A stretch of DNA of 64,000 nt from Saururus chinensis (taxonomy: Eukaryota; Streptophyta; Magnoliopsida; Piperales; Saururaceae). Shown in pieces: positions 50,033 to 63,378 of the stretch (position 1 is its first letter; the number at the start of each line of letters is the position of its first letter). Made by a program: the position numbers and the translations under genes. The stretch spans positions 34,519,178 to 34,583,177 of the forward strand of contig CP141143.1 of assembly GCA_035235625.1 (NCBI GenBank), written 5' to 3'. The notes below the pieces were generated by a model. That model had not been told where the DNA came from, ran no database searches, and was given only the letters and a program-made list of their open reading frames with translations.

Positions 50033-51827
50033 TGATGTGCCTGAAGCGGCACAATCGGTACCTTGGAATTTCATGCAAGGAAATGGAAAGAAGTAGGAAG
50101 AAAGGGAAGAAGATGACTATCCAATTGCATAACTGAAACAAAGGAGAAGGGTGATAATTTATAATTAAACCCTTTGCAAGTGTACAAGGTAATTATACTA
50201 TGATCAGTATTTAAGGGTTGTCGAACCTCAAGGACGGATGAATTATTACTAAATTTAAAGAGGAATTTGTTGATTAAAAACTAAAAACAACTTAAACTTA
50301 AATTAAGCAAAAGAAAGGAATCAACTAGTTTAAAAGCAAGAGATTAATTTGATGGAATTTACTTAGGAAATTGAATCTACTATAGAACCATAACAATTCC
50401 TTAACTTTTAATCTAAATCTAGTGTAAATATGAACAAGTATTCTCAGCTACAAGCTAGAATTACTTCAGAAATAATCATTAATTAAATTCCATAGCATGA
50501 ACTATCTTCGACAATAGCACGAATCATCTACACTAAACTAGCTATAGGCATGACTCGTCTAATCTTAGTATAACTCATCCAATTCATTAATTATCTTAAC
50601 ATTAAAACTATTGTATGAACATCTCATCTAAATCACAAAAATTAGAATCGATAAAAATATCAAAACCACATCAATATATCATCTACAAGAAAATAAATCA
50701 ACATAGACTTGAATAAACATTAAAAGCTCTTCCATTAAAAAGGAAATCATTATCATACAATTGTCATCATTCACAACTAAGATCTAAATTGAAAAGAAAA
50801 GAAATTGAAACTTATCTATAGCTTCATCAACTCCTAAGTAAAAGAAAAGTCTAGCCTTCCATTGTAGAAGAAAGCACTTGAATCTCCATTAAAAGCTTTG
50901 AGTTCTCTTCCATCTTCTTCTTCCTTTTTCTCTTCAGAAAATCTACTGGAATCCTCCAATTTCAAGCCAAATATGTCTTTATATAGGCATAAGAACCGGA
51001 GAAAGAAGTCCAATATGAAAAGGATTGAAAATTGGCTAAAACTAGGAAACTGCACGTTATCCCGATCGATCGCCTTGCATGCCCGTTCAATAGCCTGTAC
51101 TGTATTTTTCTTCAAAATCATGTTTAGTCGTTTGATACTAAAAACGCCTCGTTCGATCGGCTACACTGTTTCTACAATCTGGATAGTTTTTCTAAACAGT
51201 CCATTTTCTGTTCATTAAGCTCTTTCTTTCATGTCCATATTAATTTCCAACTTGTTTGTAACTCCGAAAAGTTGTCCAAATCACTTTAAAGCATGTCAAG
51301 ACTATTTTAAATTATTCTAAACATCGTCCAAGTACCTCAATAAGCATATTTTTCCTACAAAATTTAAAATATCATATTTTAGACATGTAGAATGTAATTA
51401 AAATCCCAACTTGATTTTAATACATGCCTAAACTACTAATAACTTCTAAAATTAATTAATAATCAAACTAAAATATTAATAACTATCTTAATCTAGATAA
51501 ACCATAACTAACACTAAATTAACCTAATCTATACTAGTAAATAAGGTAAAAAGGCATATAAAATAGATATATATATATTTCATACTTATCAAAGGGTCGA
51601 CCCATATAGGGAGACAACCACTCCCCTAGGGAGTTGCACCAGGCACAACCCACTCTCCTAGGGAGTCATGCCAGCTAGTAGGCTAGGCTATCCTGGGGCC
51701 ACTAGCTGGTCCAATGACAATTCATCATCCAATTACATAAGAAAATACTAAGCTAATACATAGGAAAATAACCTAATGCACTATAATAACAAGGAAATAA
51801 AGTAGAGTCTGGTGAACATGCACAACA
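50033..51827 (-). repeat. 5' LTR of the chromovirus, split by a solo LTR
   Basis: The outer parts 50033-50151 and 51597-51827 align with the 3' LTR (45324-45672). The inserted 50152-51591 plus one 5-bp duplication accounts for the extra length. Confidence 0.92.
50152..51591 (-). mobile_element. Solo LTR, family Z copy 2, 1440 bp, with perfect target duplication
   Basis: It begins TGATAATTTATAATT and ends CATACTTATCA, with AAGGG on both sides (50147-50151 and 51592-51596). The unoccupied site in the sister LTR (GAGAAGGGTCAACC) has a single AAGGG, which proves the insertion. A TATA box (TATATAAAGACA) at 50989-50978 reads on the minus strand, so the LTR points that way. A related, older copy is at 6680-8094. 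No internal region remains, which implies LTR-LTR recombination after insertion. Confidence 0.93.
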
Positions 51828-53920
51828 GTGCTACCCAGGACAATCCTTGTAGGGGAGAGTTCGATTTCCACAAAGGAAACATAGAGCACGTAGTAAGCTA
51901 GTGCACATGGGCATACCATGCTGGAATCTCATGGTCCAGATAAATTTAATAAATTAACTCATACTACAATTAACTCATTTCAACTCAAGGAGGTATCATG
52001 TTCCCAAAGGAACTCAAAACAAAATCATGTCCTTTTAGATCCAAACCGATTTCAATAAGCCTTCAATTGATCAATCCAACAATCAATTGCATCCACTTGC
52101 ACCCAATCAATCAAACACGGCTAATCTCAATTAATCTCATTTATAAATCATTTTCATGAGAGATCCAATATGGTACATATGTGAGCAAATGTTAAATGTG
52201 TCTAAGAGCAAGTGAACATGATCAAATCAATCCCCATGTGCATGAAAATGGTCCATTTGTGTCAAATAATCATTACAAATAACTACACAAGTGTGCACAT
52301 AAATGGTAGTGTTCAAGTCTAAGCTAAAACATGTGAAACATGAACAAACTATAATCAAGGTAGTATGCACATGCATCCATAATTTTATCATAGCTCTACC
52401 TTGCTAGAATCATGGAGTAAACATGATGAAAACATTGAAAATAAGAGTTTAAGGTGAGTATTACATCATGCTAGACTTACACAAGGATAAACACCACTAT
52501 ACTTAAGCTAGAGCATAGAAACATGATTCCCCAATAATTAATGTAGTAAGTTCAAACATAAATGTGCATCCACATGGTTAATCCTACTAAAATCATCAAG
52601 AAATCATGAAGTTGTCATCAAACATGAATTTAGGACAAGTAGAATATCTTGCTAAAATTAATCAAACATAGTCTAAGACATACTGATTTAAATCATAAAT
52701 TTTAGGATGCTCTTCATGTACTCCTAGCAACATGTATAGGTAATAATAACTCATTCTGATAATAAGAAATTAGATTTATGGAGAGAGAACAAGAAATGTC
52801 CAAAATATACAAAGATAGCAAAAAATGTCGTTTGGCCATTCCAACATCCTGTTGGGCCGTTTGAGCAGCCAAAGAGATCGTTTGAACGGTAGGCCATTCG
52901 AACTCCTATTGGGCCATTCGAATACCCCTAACAGTTCAAATCTAGTTCGTCTTCAACCTCACGAAAATCAAACTAAAAATACCCATAAATGCTAAGAAAA
53001 TTCTAAAATCACTCCAGAACTTCATGATATCAAAATACAAGCCTAAAGCTGGCTTGATAGATCTACCATTTCTTAAGTTAAATCAAAAGAAAATCAACAT
53101 AAAAGTCATGTTTTTAATAATCCACCATTAAAGCACATAAAAAGCAAGAACCTACTTGAATCCATTCGAACACGAATTCCAAAGCATAAAACCACTTGAG
53201 ATGAAAACCCCTTACCTTCAAGAAGTTTTTTGGTCGAAATCAAGGCTCTACTCTTCAAGAATCCCTACCCAATATTAGGGTTTGGTTAATACTTAATCAA
53301 AATTGACTATTAAGCTTAAATAACCTTGAAAACTAGTAGATCTATGCTTTCCATTGCTTAAAAACGAAAATCCCTCTTTTAGGGTTTGAAATCATAACTA
53401 AAAATAATATTTTTAATGAAGTAAATCAAGAATCCATTTGGGGGAAGTGGGAATAGGAGATATTAAAAGAAAATCTGAAAGATTAGGGCTTAAAACATAC
53501 CTCAATTAGATTTCCCTCTTTGGCAACGGGGATTAGGGCATCACCTTACCTCCTAGCACAACCTTTTTTCCAATTGAGAAATGGGCTAGGGCTTTCCTTT
53601 TATAGTAAGTTATTTGGGTATAAATACTAAATGTTGGGCTATAAATGCAATTATAACACCCTAAATGGCTAGTTAGGCTCTTTTTAAGGCAAAAAATGTG
53701 TTTAAAAATTCTGAAACTCATTAAAATGAAAAAAATGAAGTTTAAGATCATGTGGGACACTCACCGTCCAAACATGGATGTGGGGCCCATGGTGGGGTCC
53801 ACGTCCTAAATTTATGAAAATTCCCAATAAAATCTCAAAAATTCACTAAAAATAGAATAAATTATATTTGATTATTAAAATCCATAGAAATAAAATCGAA
53901 CCTCATTAAAACATCATTAC

Positions 53921-54890
53921 CAAAGAACAAAGACTCATTTTTTCTTCAAACATTTGCTTCTTCACAACACTCTTGAATTCTAAATCAACTACTCCTTAGT
54001 TGTTTACCAGCAATAGTTTAATCCTCTCCTCTTTGTGCTCTTCGATCAAAGTAGATCTTTCATCTCCTCCTTAGGAATGAGTCTTCTCTTTTTCTTGATC
54101 TTCTCAGCAGCAATCTTCATCAAACCACATGCCTCACACATGGTTGTGTGCTCTCATCTCACCTCTAATCACTCTTTCAATTAAGATAGACATTTTCTCA
54201 CTCTAGAAGACTAATTCTCTCAAAACTCCGTTATAGCAACTCCACACAAGCTCTCTAATTTTTCTAAGCCTTCTGTCTCTTTTTCATCATGTTCCTATTC
54301 CTTTTTACAGACTCCCTTGTCTCAAAAGGAATATGACTCAAACTAGGAATCTAACTCAACCCAAAAACGGCTAAACTAGGCAACTCTGTGCTTCATTAAT
54401 CAGTTGTTCCATAGAGCAATTGATTGATCCTTGTTCTTTTAGAACTACTACACTTTCATCGATCAATCTCTCAACTACATGATCGATCAATAAACTCATG
54501 GCTTCATTTTCAATAATAAATTTACAGGTGTTGGTCAATCGTTTACTAGAACGATCGATCAATTTTACATGTTTCAAAGATTTCCTATAATTCATAACCG
54601 ATCAATCGTTATTTTGAGGCAATCGATCACTATGAACATTTTTTTGATTTTTTAATATAAAAACCTCAAACTCTCACCATTCTTTCACTTAAGGTCTCTT
54701 TTACCCTAAAGTGTGTTAATGTGATGTGTGTGTATATTTTTTACCTGTTGAAGCATGAATTTGAGTCTTCATTTCACTTCATCTTCATAATTCAAATTTT
54801 AGACTTAATTGACTCAAAATTACACATCAATGACATTGTTTTGATCATAAAAATAACCTAATACATGACATAAGGACACTTAAATTTATG
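53921..54890 (-). repeat. LTR-like repeat, family Y copy 5
   Basis: Blocks shared with copies 2 and 4 in the same orientation: the leader region near 54000-54110 (CTCTTTGTGCTCTTCGATC, AGTCTTC), many GATCGATCAAT-type words at 54400-54640, and the end near 54830-54880 (TTTTGATCATAAAAATAACC). It meets the faded 5' end of family A copy C. Confidence 0.5.
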
Positions 54891-56230
54891 CAATCTCCCT
54901 TTTTGGCTATTTCGTGACAAAACCCCACAACCTGTTATTTGAAAATAAAAATTACAACTCCATAGTTCATAATCAGATGTAGACAAATTATCCAACAATG
55001 ACAATGACTTACTCCCTTAATCTGAAACACTCTAATCATATTGTAGTGTGGTATTCAACTTGCACATTAAAAACTAGACCCTACCTACATAATATTGTTC
55101 AAAGAACCAAGTAAATATATAATTTAAATGTTCAAGTAAGTAAATGATTAATCAAGTTGTAACCAAAACAAGAATTTTTACTTTTTATCAATTCAACTTA
55201 GATCTTCTTTTTCAAGCTCTCTGTTTGCTCTACATGCTCAAAATTTATTGAGTTCCCCAGCCCAAATTTCCCCCCCTTTTGTTACAAATAAACAATAGAA
55301 AATTGAGGTAAAGAAGGTAGGAAAGTAGAGAAAAACCATGTAAACAATTTGAAACCACATCTAGAATTAATTTTAGGATAATCAAGCAAAAACTTATTGA
55401 AAACAAAGTGTGTTGTTTACCATAAAGCATTATTACATGTGAACATATTATCCAAGTTTCATAATAACACATTGTGTGTATCCCACGTTAGCATAACATA
55501 ATCTTATTAGCCACTTGACTAAAAAATCAGAATTGTAAGTTCAAAGGGTCATAATAAGAAAGAATGCAAAAATGTTTTTCTTCAAATTAAAGACTATATC
55601 ATAATCATTCAAAACAATCATCAAGATATTAATAGATAATATAGTAAAAAACAAGTTTTCTCTTCCACTACTTTAGCAAATGATTCCATTGAGAAACTTA
55701 GTTCATGCTCGCAATCATTGATTTACATTGAAAAAGCAAAAGATACAAGCAGCAATACAAATTTCTATTTCTTTGGTTGTCATTCTCTATGCCCTTTGCC
55801 TTTTTCTTTCTTTTTATATTTGGACTTTTAATGGTTTTTTCCTAAGTTCTCTTGACCATGCATTATATATTTTTGTCTCATTCTATACCTTTTTCAGTGT
55901 CAAGTGGATGGTAGCTTTCATGTAACAGTTATATGCAACCCTATCCATCATCTATATGATAACTAATTATGACAATGTTTACACTAAGTTTTCAAAGAAA
56001 TTATAAACATATAAAATCTCATCCATCATGCAAAGGAATCTAAACTACTCAACTACCTTATACTACCTTATAGCATCATAGTCGAGAAGTAAATCAACCA
56101 TATTACATTTAACCTAGTAGATGATCTTGAATTCCCATAGTTAGTACTAAGTCTTTCATCAAATCAACAGTGCATAAAGGATAAAAATGAATTTTACGAT
56201 TTTACTCAATTGATATTCAATTAATCTTTT
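54891..56230. other. AT-rich DNA, possibly retrotransposon remnant, no gene recognised
   Basis: Frames of 60-75 codons on both strands carry no domain I know. No RNA gene is seen. Confidence 0.45.
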
Positions 56231-57520
56231 TTACATAAGATGGTATTCATCATGCATTACATGTGTGACCCATTATGTGGGAATTTAGACTCTTCCCATC
56301 ACAAGAGATGTCCAAGGTGAACACACTTGCTCTAGGTTCTCTGTTTGAGATTCGGACATCCTTAGCTAGAATTGTCTAGGGTGAGCAGACTTAGGGGCTT
56401 ACTACCCCGAACACTTTAGGTTTCCTTCGTAGAAATTGGACTATGTCCAGCCTGTGTGGCATGATTGTATTTCTCTCCATAATGGAGACATTCACCATTT
56501 GTTGATGATGCATGTTTATGAGATAGCATTATGCCCAGGTTACACAGGTTGTGTAGGAATAATTGAGATTATGTGACACATATAAATATAATTTATTATG
56601 CATGATTTAGTATCGTGTGATTGAGACTCTTATTGTGTAGGGTAAATGATCTATGGATAAATGATATGAATGTGAATTATGTGATTACGTGTTGGGGACA
56701 TGTGTTATGCATGTTAAATGCTATGAAGGAGAATGGTTTATTACGCATGATATGAATGTGTGTTAGAGACGTTGTTCATGCATGTTATATATGATGTTTA
56801 TGCATGATGTGGTTGAGTAAGAATCACTTATTATGCAGGATGGATTTTATGTTATATTGTGATTATTCATATCATGATTAGTATGTATGAGATGCTTATA
56901 TGTAGGATAATTAATTATGGGTAAATAGGGGTATGGAAAGGGAATTAATCAGAAATGGGAATATTGGTGAAATGTGGATCTTAATTACCATGTTGATATG
57001 TCGTGGTTGTTTTTTATTAATGTTACCGCATTTCAAACCTTGCTAAGTTTTACTCACCCCTCTTTCTGTTATATGGTACAACATACAGTTGATTAGGATT
57101 CCCTGTATGAGGGATGATCGGGATATGCGTGGGATTAGGCATGGATGCCACATGATGTTATTCTGTCTTCTGATTTATGCTATTATGATCATAGAACACT
57201 TTGTGTGGATGATTATGTTTCAGACTCGTGTTTATCTGATATTTTTAGACTTGTCTAAGATTTTTTGATTCGAGCCACATGTTGGCTTAGGATGTTATGT
57301 ATGTGGGTTGAGAGCAAGGATTTATTTCAGAGTTATTATCCTCTTTTATTTTACCTTATTTCTCTTACACAAAGAACTTAAGGTGTGTGGCTCTGTGTTT
57401 GTGTTAAATACTCGATGTAAGGGATAAAGTCTTCCACAATGCAATTTAGTCGCCCTTGTGTGCTTTGATTGGCCCCTGGACCGGGTTTGGGTCGGGTCGG
57501 GAGGGCGCCGGGGTGTGACA
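56231..57520 (+). repeat. Family A LTR copy D, 3' part only
   Basis: It resembles the second half of the 59662-63060 LTR: a block of short TAGGG/TCCTAGGGTGAGC-type words near 56300-56420, then the GATGTGTGTTATGC-type repeats, then the end GGACCGGGTTTGG ... GGGGTGTGACA at 57520. The first half is missing. It is followed directly by family X sequence. Confidence 0.6.
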
Positions 57521-57683
57521 TTTTGCTCCCTATGGCTGGCCATTAACAATGTAAAATTGCCACTATAGGCTATTTTCCTTTGGTAATTTTGACATCTTGT
57601 GGCCGGCTGAGTGCTTCTTAGCCGATGGCCAACCTCCATTTTGGCAGGACCCTGCTTTAGGTCCACCCCCATTTTGGTAGGAC
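57521..57683 (+). repeat. Family X copy 2, left part
   Basis: It contains ATCTTGTGGCCGGCTGAGTG and CTTCTTAGCC, matching 3432-3460 of copy 1. It continues at 63379 after the inserted LTRs. Confidence 0.6.
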
Positions 57684-60600
57684 TGTAACGACCGTGAATT
57701 TTTTGTATGATTTTCTGCCTCTAATAAAAATATTTTTGGGTTTTTATCAATTTTAAATTATTTAGTGGTAGATATTCAATAAAATTTCTTATGGGTGTGT
57801 TAGAGCTCGGAGAAACAAGCATAATGAGCCTTGAAGCGCGTAAATCAGACACTGGGGTCGAAAGTTAAGGCCTCAGAGCTTGTCACATGGGTGGGACCCA
57901 CTTGAAAAGGGTGGGATAACCTACTTGTGTGGGGTCTAGTTTTCTAGGGCTCGTCAATACAAAGAAAGCAAGAATTGGAGTTCAGGAGAGAAAGTTACGC
58001 GCATTTAAAGATTTTGGATTGTTTGAAAAAAATGAATAGAAAAAGAAGCTTTATTGTGTTAGACTGGTGCCAGCCGATGCATCAATGCAATGCGTCAGCG
58101 TGACACTCAACACACATGTAACATATGCCATGTGGCACACTAAGCACGCACCGACTAGGGCCTAAGCACATTGCACTGCACTTCATGATGAGTAGCATCC
58201 AAACTGCCTCATGCAGCGTATAAATAGGCGTAAGGGGTTTCAGTTTTTCCAGTTTTCTCTCCCACACTCTTTAAACTTCATCTCTCTTGTTCTAAGTCAT
58301 TCTAACTCTGATTTGAGTAGTTCAAGATGTGTTCTTAGCTAAGTCGAGTGTGCCAGACGTCTTGGCGGGGCTATTTTTCTGGTTAGAGACCTCTAAATCC
58401 TAGTAAGTGGACATCCAAATTTGTGGAGTCTAACACGTCGTCTTCAAACTTGCGCGGAGAGTGAGGTAGGGGTATTATTCTTTCTTACGGCATAATTATT
58501 GACTTTGGCTGTCTTTTTAACTTAATATTTACATGACTCTTGCTTTCCATGTATTAGAGTTACTTTCAAGTTATGCTCTAGATTTCCGCACATATATTTG
58601 ATTTGTCAAATGATTAATCATTGAGATAGGATATGAATAATATATTGTATGTTTATAATTCTATTATGTATATTCGATTAGTCGAATGATTATTTGTTGG
58701 AAGCGGATATATTTTTTATACTACATGATTTCTGATTGCCTCATATATAATAGTTTTATTGAATGTTATTCGTGGAATTGGATATGAATTATACATGTTG
58801 AAGTGTGTGAGATAGAGTAAATCTAGCTTTGCCACTGTTTTCATTGCGAATAAATATAGTCTGTTTGAAAGATGGTTTTAGGGAACTCATCCTTGTCGAA
58901 ATGAGGATAGTCAGGATTATTTTTGAAAATACGTACAAGCATGGTGATTGAGTTACTTGAATGGGATAAAGAGAGGGTAATTGTTTCGTTGGAACGAGCG
59001 ACCAACCTTGTCCTTGCAGTCGTTAATAGTGATGCTCCCATGGCTTGTAGAGCGAGAATATGGCTTTTGAAAGGATAAACATTGAGAGATGATATTTTAA
59101 AAGAAAAACTACCCTTTATGCATCTAGGAACTCAAGAATGTTTTGGTTGTTTGGAGCTATTGTTGGGCGCCCCAATAGAGCTTCATGGATTAGATGAGGG
59201 CATAGTTATAATCCAATTTGGAATCTGATGCACGGTACCTATTTTAGCCTAATGAGCTCCTAACGAAGGAAAAGACCCTTGATGAGCCTCTAACTAATGA
59301 CACCTATCAAGGCTATGCGCTAGGGTAGAAAGTATTATAAGAAGACTTTCTACTCTCTTGATCCTAGCGCCCTATGAGCACGGGTGGCTCTTCTCTCCAC
59401 AAGCACAAGCTGTTATGCGATGATCTATGGAGGAGTAAGAGGCTACTACTTTGTACCCAAAGCAAAATTCATAAGATGGAGTAGGTGTCTAGGACACTTG
59501 TAGCAAGACATGAGAGCTTGTAACCTATGAGCATCTTCGATACATAGGAAGAAGCTCTAGGGGTGGTTTTGGATGAGAGGCACGCCCTATTTTTATGAAA
59601 GTAATATCTATATTACATGTTTTGAAACTTTCATGTGTTACTTCATGCCTGATAGTATAAATGTAAGATCTCTTAAACTCACTTTTTATTGTGTGAATTG
59701 TGTGAAATCTTGTTGGTTATTGGTCTAATTTAATTTTACAGGTTAGTGTAATTATCAATTTATCAAGGTTTGATTTCCTTATAAGTGTATTAGTGTCAAG
59801 CTTGATTTACCCAATTTTTACGGATTTAATAGTATTTTCTCATAATTTTTCCTTGTTTAAAGGAGTGGACCTTGCTATGGGCCCCACATCCGTGTTGGAC
59901 GGTGTACAATCCATTTCAACCTCCAACCTTCGAGTGTTTTATCTAAGTGGGGTTGATTGAGATTAAATTCATTTTTAAGTCAAAAATACCCTTAATTAAT
60001 CACTTAGGGCATTTCCCCTATTTTTTAGCACAACAGTTTCTATTCCCAACCCAAAACCTTCACTATATAAGGAAAAACCCTAGCCCTTTTGCCAAATGGG
60101 GAAGGGCTGTGTTAGAAGGGAGGAAATGCTCCACCTCCATTTCCCAAAAGAGAAACCTTGATTAAGGTATTGTTTTATCACCATGTAATCTTTGGATTTT
60201 TGGTCTTAATCACCTCTATCTTCATTTCTTCTATATTGATGCTTTATTTGCTTCCATCAAAATCTTGTTTTTAATTTCAGTTTAGAACCCTAAATAGGTT
60301 ATTCTTGTTTTTAACCTAAGGATGACCTATATCTATATTCTTCCAAGTTGATTTGAGTCTATTAGCTAATTTTAATTTGGTTTTACTAAAAACCCTAATT
60401 TTTGGGTAGGATTTCTTAAGGTTTAGGATCGTTCAAGAGATTCAAAGGCTTGTTAGAGGTAAGGGGATTTTACCTTGAGTGGTTTTTCTTAATTGGAATG
60501 CTTGATTATAGGTTTATTTGAGCTATTGCTTCATTTTGATGTATAATGGCGATTTGTTAAAAGTATGTGATTTATGGTTATTTTGGTATGATTAAGCATG

Positions 60601-63373
60601 AGAATGATTAGATCCATCATGTCCTAGACTTAGATTTTGATTATATAATGTTCTATTATAATTTTTTATTTATATGAAATTTTGATATATTTTTGGTTTG
60701 ATTTTCAAGAGGTTGAAGACAAATTAGAAAGTGAACTGTTCTACCATTTGAACAGGCTAATAGGCCGTCCGAACAGCCTGTCAGGCCAATCGAATGTCCA
60801 TACGGCAGTTTGGTAAAAATGGCTTATTTTGTGGAATTTTGGCCACTTCTTGTTCTTTTCTCATGATTCCAATTTTCTATGACTATGATGAGTTATGATT
60901 ACCTATAAATGTTACTTTAATTGCATGTGAACCTTCTTTGGATTATGATTTAGCTGAAGCATGATTATGACTATACTTGTCTAGTTTTAGTATGATGTTC
61001 AAATTTTTTTAAATCCATATTTCAATAATTTCTTCACAATTGCTCCATTGTAGGTCATAACCATGATAAATTATGGATGCTTGCACATGTGACATTGATT
61101 ATAGGTGTATCATGTTCTACATGTTTTAGTTCAAGTATGAACACTACCATATATGTATATTATTGCTTATGCTTACATGATTTTAGTTGTCCCAAATGGG
61201 CCATATTACATGCACATATGGACGGATTAGAGTATGCTTATTCATGCTTACTTTAGTTAAACTTTGCTCACATATGTATCATGTCGCATGCATTATAAAA
61301 ATGTTTTATAAGCGATGATTTTCCATGTTTAGTCGTGATTATTTGATGGGATGCAATTGGATGTCATTGTTTGTCGGATTAGCCGTTCAGAGATTTCTTG
61401 AAATGGTTTTACTTCCAAAAGGAGGGGGTTTTGTTTTACCCTTTGCGGACAGGTTGCCTCCCCAGGTTGAGAAGAGCATATTTGTTATATGAGTTAAAAC
61501 TGATGTGTTATTTGGACCCTGAGAATCTAAGCTAGTATATCTGAGTGCATCGGCTTTCCAGGGGGAATCTCCTAGTTAGGGACTACTCTAGTTTTCCTTT
61601 TTAGGAATTTGAACCTTCCCATTAGAGATTGTCCTGGGTGAGCAAAGGGTACTTTCCCAGTTAGGGAACATACCCAAACCGTTCTAGTTTTCCTTTTTTA
61701 GGAATTCGGACCTTCCCCACAAGGGATTGTCCTAGGCTAGTGGGTCTGCTTGTGTATCAACTAGATTAAGCAAAATTGTTTTATTAATTGTGAGACATTC
61801 ACCTAATAGTGTTTTTATGTGTATAAAATTTAATGATCATTGACACAAGTTGTGTAGGATTAATTATGCTTATGTTACACATAGTGTGCTGTTGTGCACA
61901 ATGACCAGTCTCTCAGATGACTCCCCATACTTTACTTTATTTCTTTTACTTCTTGGCATTGGAACTATTTCTTATTATAATAGCTTAGCATTTGCTTTGC
62001 TTTGGTATTTAGATGTAAGACACTATTGGTTCAGTTAGTGGCCCGGGCCAGCCGAACCACTAACTAGCATGTACACCTAGGGAATTGTGCCAGTGTGATT
62101 TGGGTTGGGCACAACTCCCTAGGGGACTAGTTTTCCCCTATATGGGGTGATCTCCTTCTTGTTTCCAGTTATGCTATTGAAATTCCTCAGACTTCTCCCC
62201 TTTCTTCCTTACTTCTCCCCTTTCACTACATGAATCTCCTTGATATAGATTGTGCCTACACCAGGCACATCATGTGCATGACATGATTGTACTTGAACGT
62301 GCAGGATGGAATGTGATATGATATAATTGATTATGTAGGGTGAATGTGTATATTGAGACATGATTATTTAGGATGTGAATGCTATAATGAGATTCATATG
62401 ATTACATGTGAAGTGTATGTGTTATGAATTATGAATGAACCTATGATGCACAAGTGGTATGAATTTGTTTATGGAATGTGATTTATATCACGATGCACAG
62501 GTGGCATGAATGTGTTTATGGAATGTAATTTATATAGTGATGCACAAGTGTAGAGAATAGATATATGGTGCATGTTTAGATTGGGAATGCATGTGGTTTT
62601 TTCATGAGTTTATGGTTTGTGGTTTTTGTTTTGGGGTTACATGTTGTGCCATGCAGGTGTTCAGGATGGTCTCTATGTAGATCATGAGGATGGATACACA
62701 CCATGAGAAGGGCTAGATTTGTTTGGGTTATGTTAGATTTGTCTTATGACATGTTGAACTTATAATTGACTTTACTTCACAGTATGGATAGCCGGTGTTG
62801 GCTTTAGAATTGTGTAGCCCTTGAGGCTTGCTATTATGTTCTTATCTAGATGATGTAGGTATGTGTGGACTAAGATTGTTAATTAGTCTCCTTTATATTC
62901 CTCTATTTGCTTTTGCACAAAGGTCATGTGCGTGCACTTTGATGTGTTCATCCAAGGTTGGGTTAAGTCTTCCGCAACTCCTTACACTTCACTTGGTCGC
63001 ACCGCGTACCACCTCCTTGGACCTAGTTTGGGTTAGGGGTGGCGTGTACAAGGTGTGATAATAAACACTCCTACTGAGTATTTTTAAATACTCACAGCCC
63101 CCAAGACCTTGCAGGACCTAATGAAGCATTAGTGTGCGGGTAGAAGGGCTTCAAAATTTTAGATGTAATTTCAAGGATTTCAACAACACTCAAAACAAGT
63201 AAGAACTCTTATTATTTTTCAGCTTGTGTGTTTGTACATGGATGATATATTCCTACAAAAGTTACTATTTTATACCATGCTTATGGTGTGAGGTTCTCCA
63301 GTTGCGAGCCTGGGAAAACTCTAATATTTTTAATAAAATTATATATGTGATTCCAAAATGGTGGGGTGAGACA
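57684..63373 (+). mobile_element. Solo LTR (about 2.29 kb) with a second solo LTR nested in it
   Basis: It begins TGTAACGACCGTGAATT and ends GGTGGGGTGAGACA. AGGAC lies on both sides (57679-57683 and 63374-63378), a perfect 5-bp duplication, and family X sequence continues on both sides. Removing the nested LTR and one copy of its duplication leaves about 2286 bp. No gag-pol and no second LTR, so it is a solo LTR. A degraded polyprotein was looked for in 57684-59661 and not found; the short frames there look accidental. Confidence 0.85.
59662..63060 (+). mobile_element. Solo LTR of family A, 3399 bp, perfect target duplication
   Basis: It begins TGTAAGATCTCTTAAACTC, like the 3' LTR at 21034, and ends AAGGTGTGATA. 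ATAAA lies on both sides (59657-59661 and 63061-63065). The terminal CA has become TA. The whole length aligns in blocks with the 21034-27739 LTR after removal of its CACTA element. It is inserted in the 57684 solo LTR. This copy gives the best definition of the family A LTR in the window. Confidence 0.92.
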
Positions 63374-63378
63374 AGGAC

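Larger units (their letters stand above)
45324..51827 (-). mobile_element. Chromovirus (Reina-like Ty3/gypsy) retrotransposon, nearly complete, with nested solo LTR
   Basis: The element is bounded by LTRs 45324-45672 (3' LTR on minus) and 50033-51827 (5' LTR, 355 bp without its 1440-bp insertion and one 5-bp duplication). Flanks are ATGCT (45319-45323) and GTGCT (51828-51832), a 5-bp duplication with one mismatch. A primer binding site and all gag-pol domains are present in order, and a C-terminal chromodomain-like segment is encoded. Short LTRs, tRNA-Met primer and chromodomain suggest the Reina type of chromovirus; the clade is inference. The element went into a family A LTR. Confidence 0.92.
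44077..53920 (-). repeat. Family A LTR copy C, reverse orientation, split by a chromovirus
   Basis: The segments 44077-45323 and 51828-53920 are two halves of one LTR. On the minus strand the end is CCAGGGCATGACA at 44077, and the start lies near 53920 where similarity fades. Shared blocks with the 21034 and 59662 copies: the CACCGTCCAAACATGGATGTG block near 53761, GGGCCGTTTGAGCAGCC near 52853, and the ACAAGGGATTGTCC-type blocks near 45170-45300 and 51840-51870. The halves join at the chromovirus boundary. The LTR 5' end appears truncated or strongly diverged. Confidence 0.7.
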
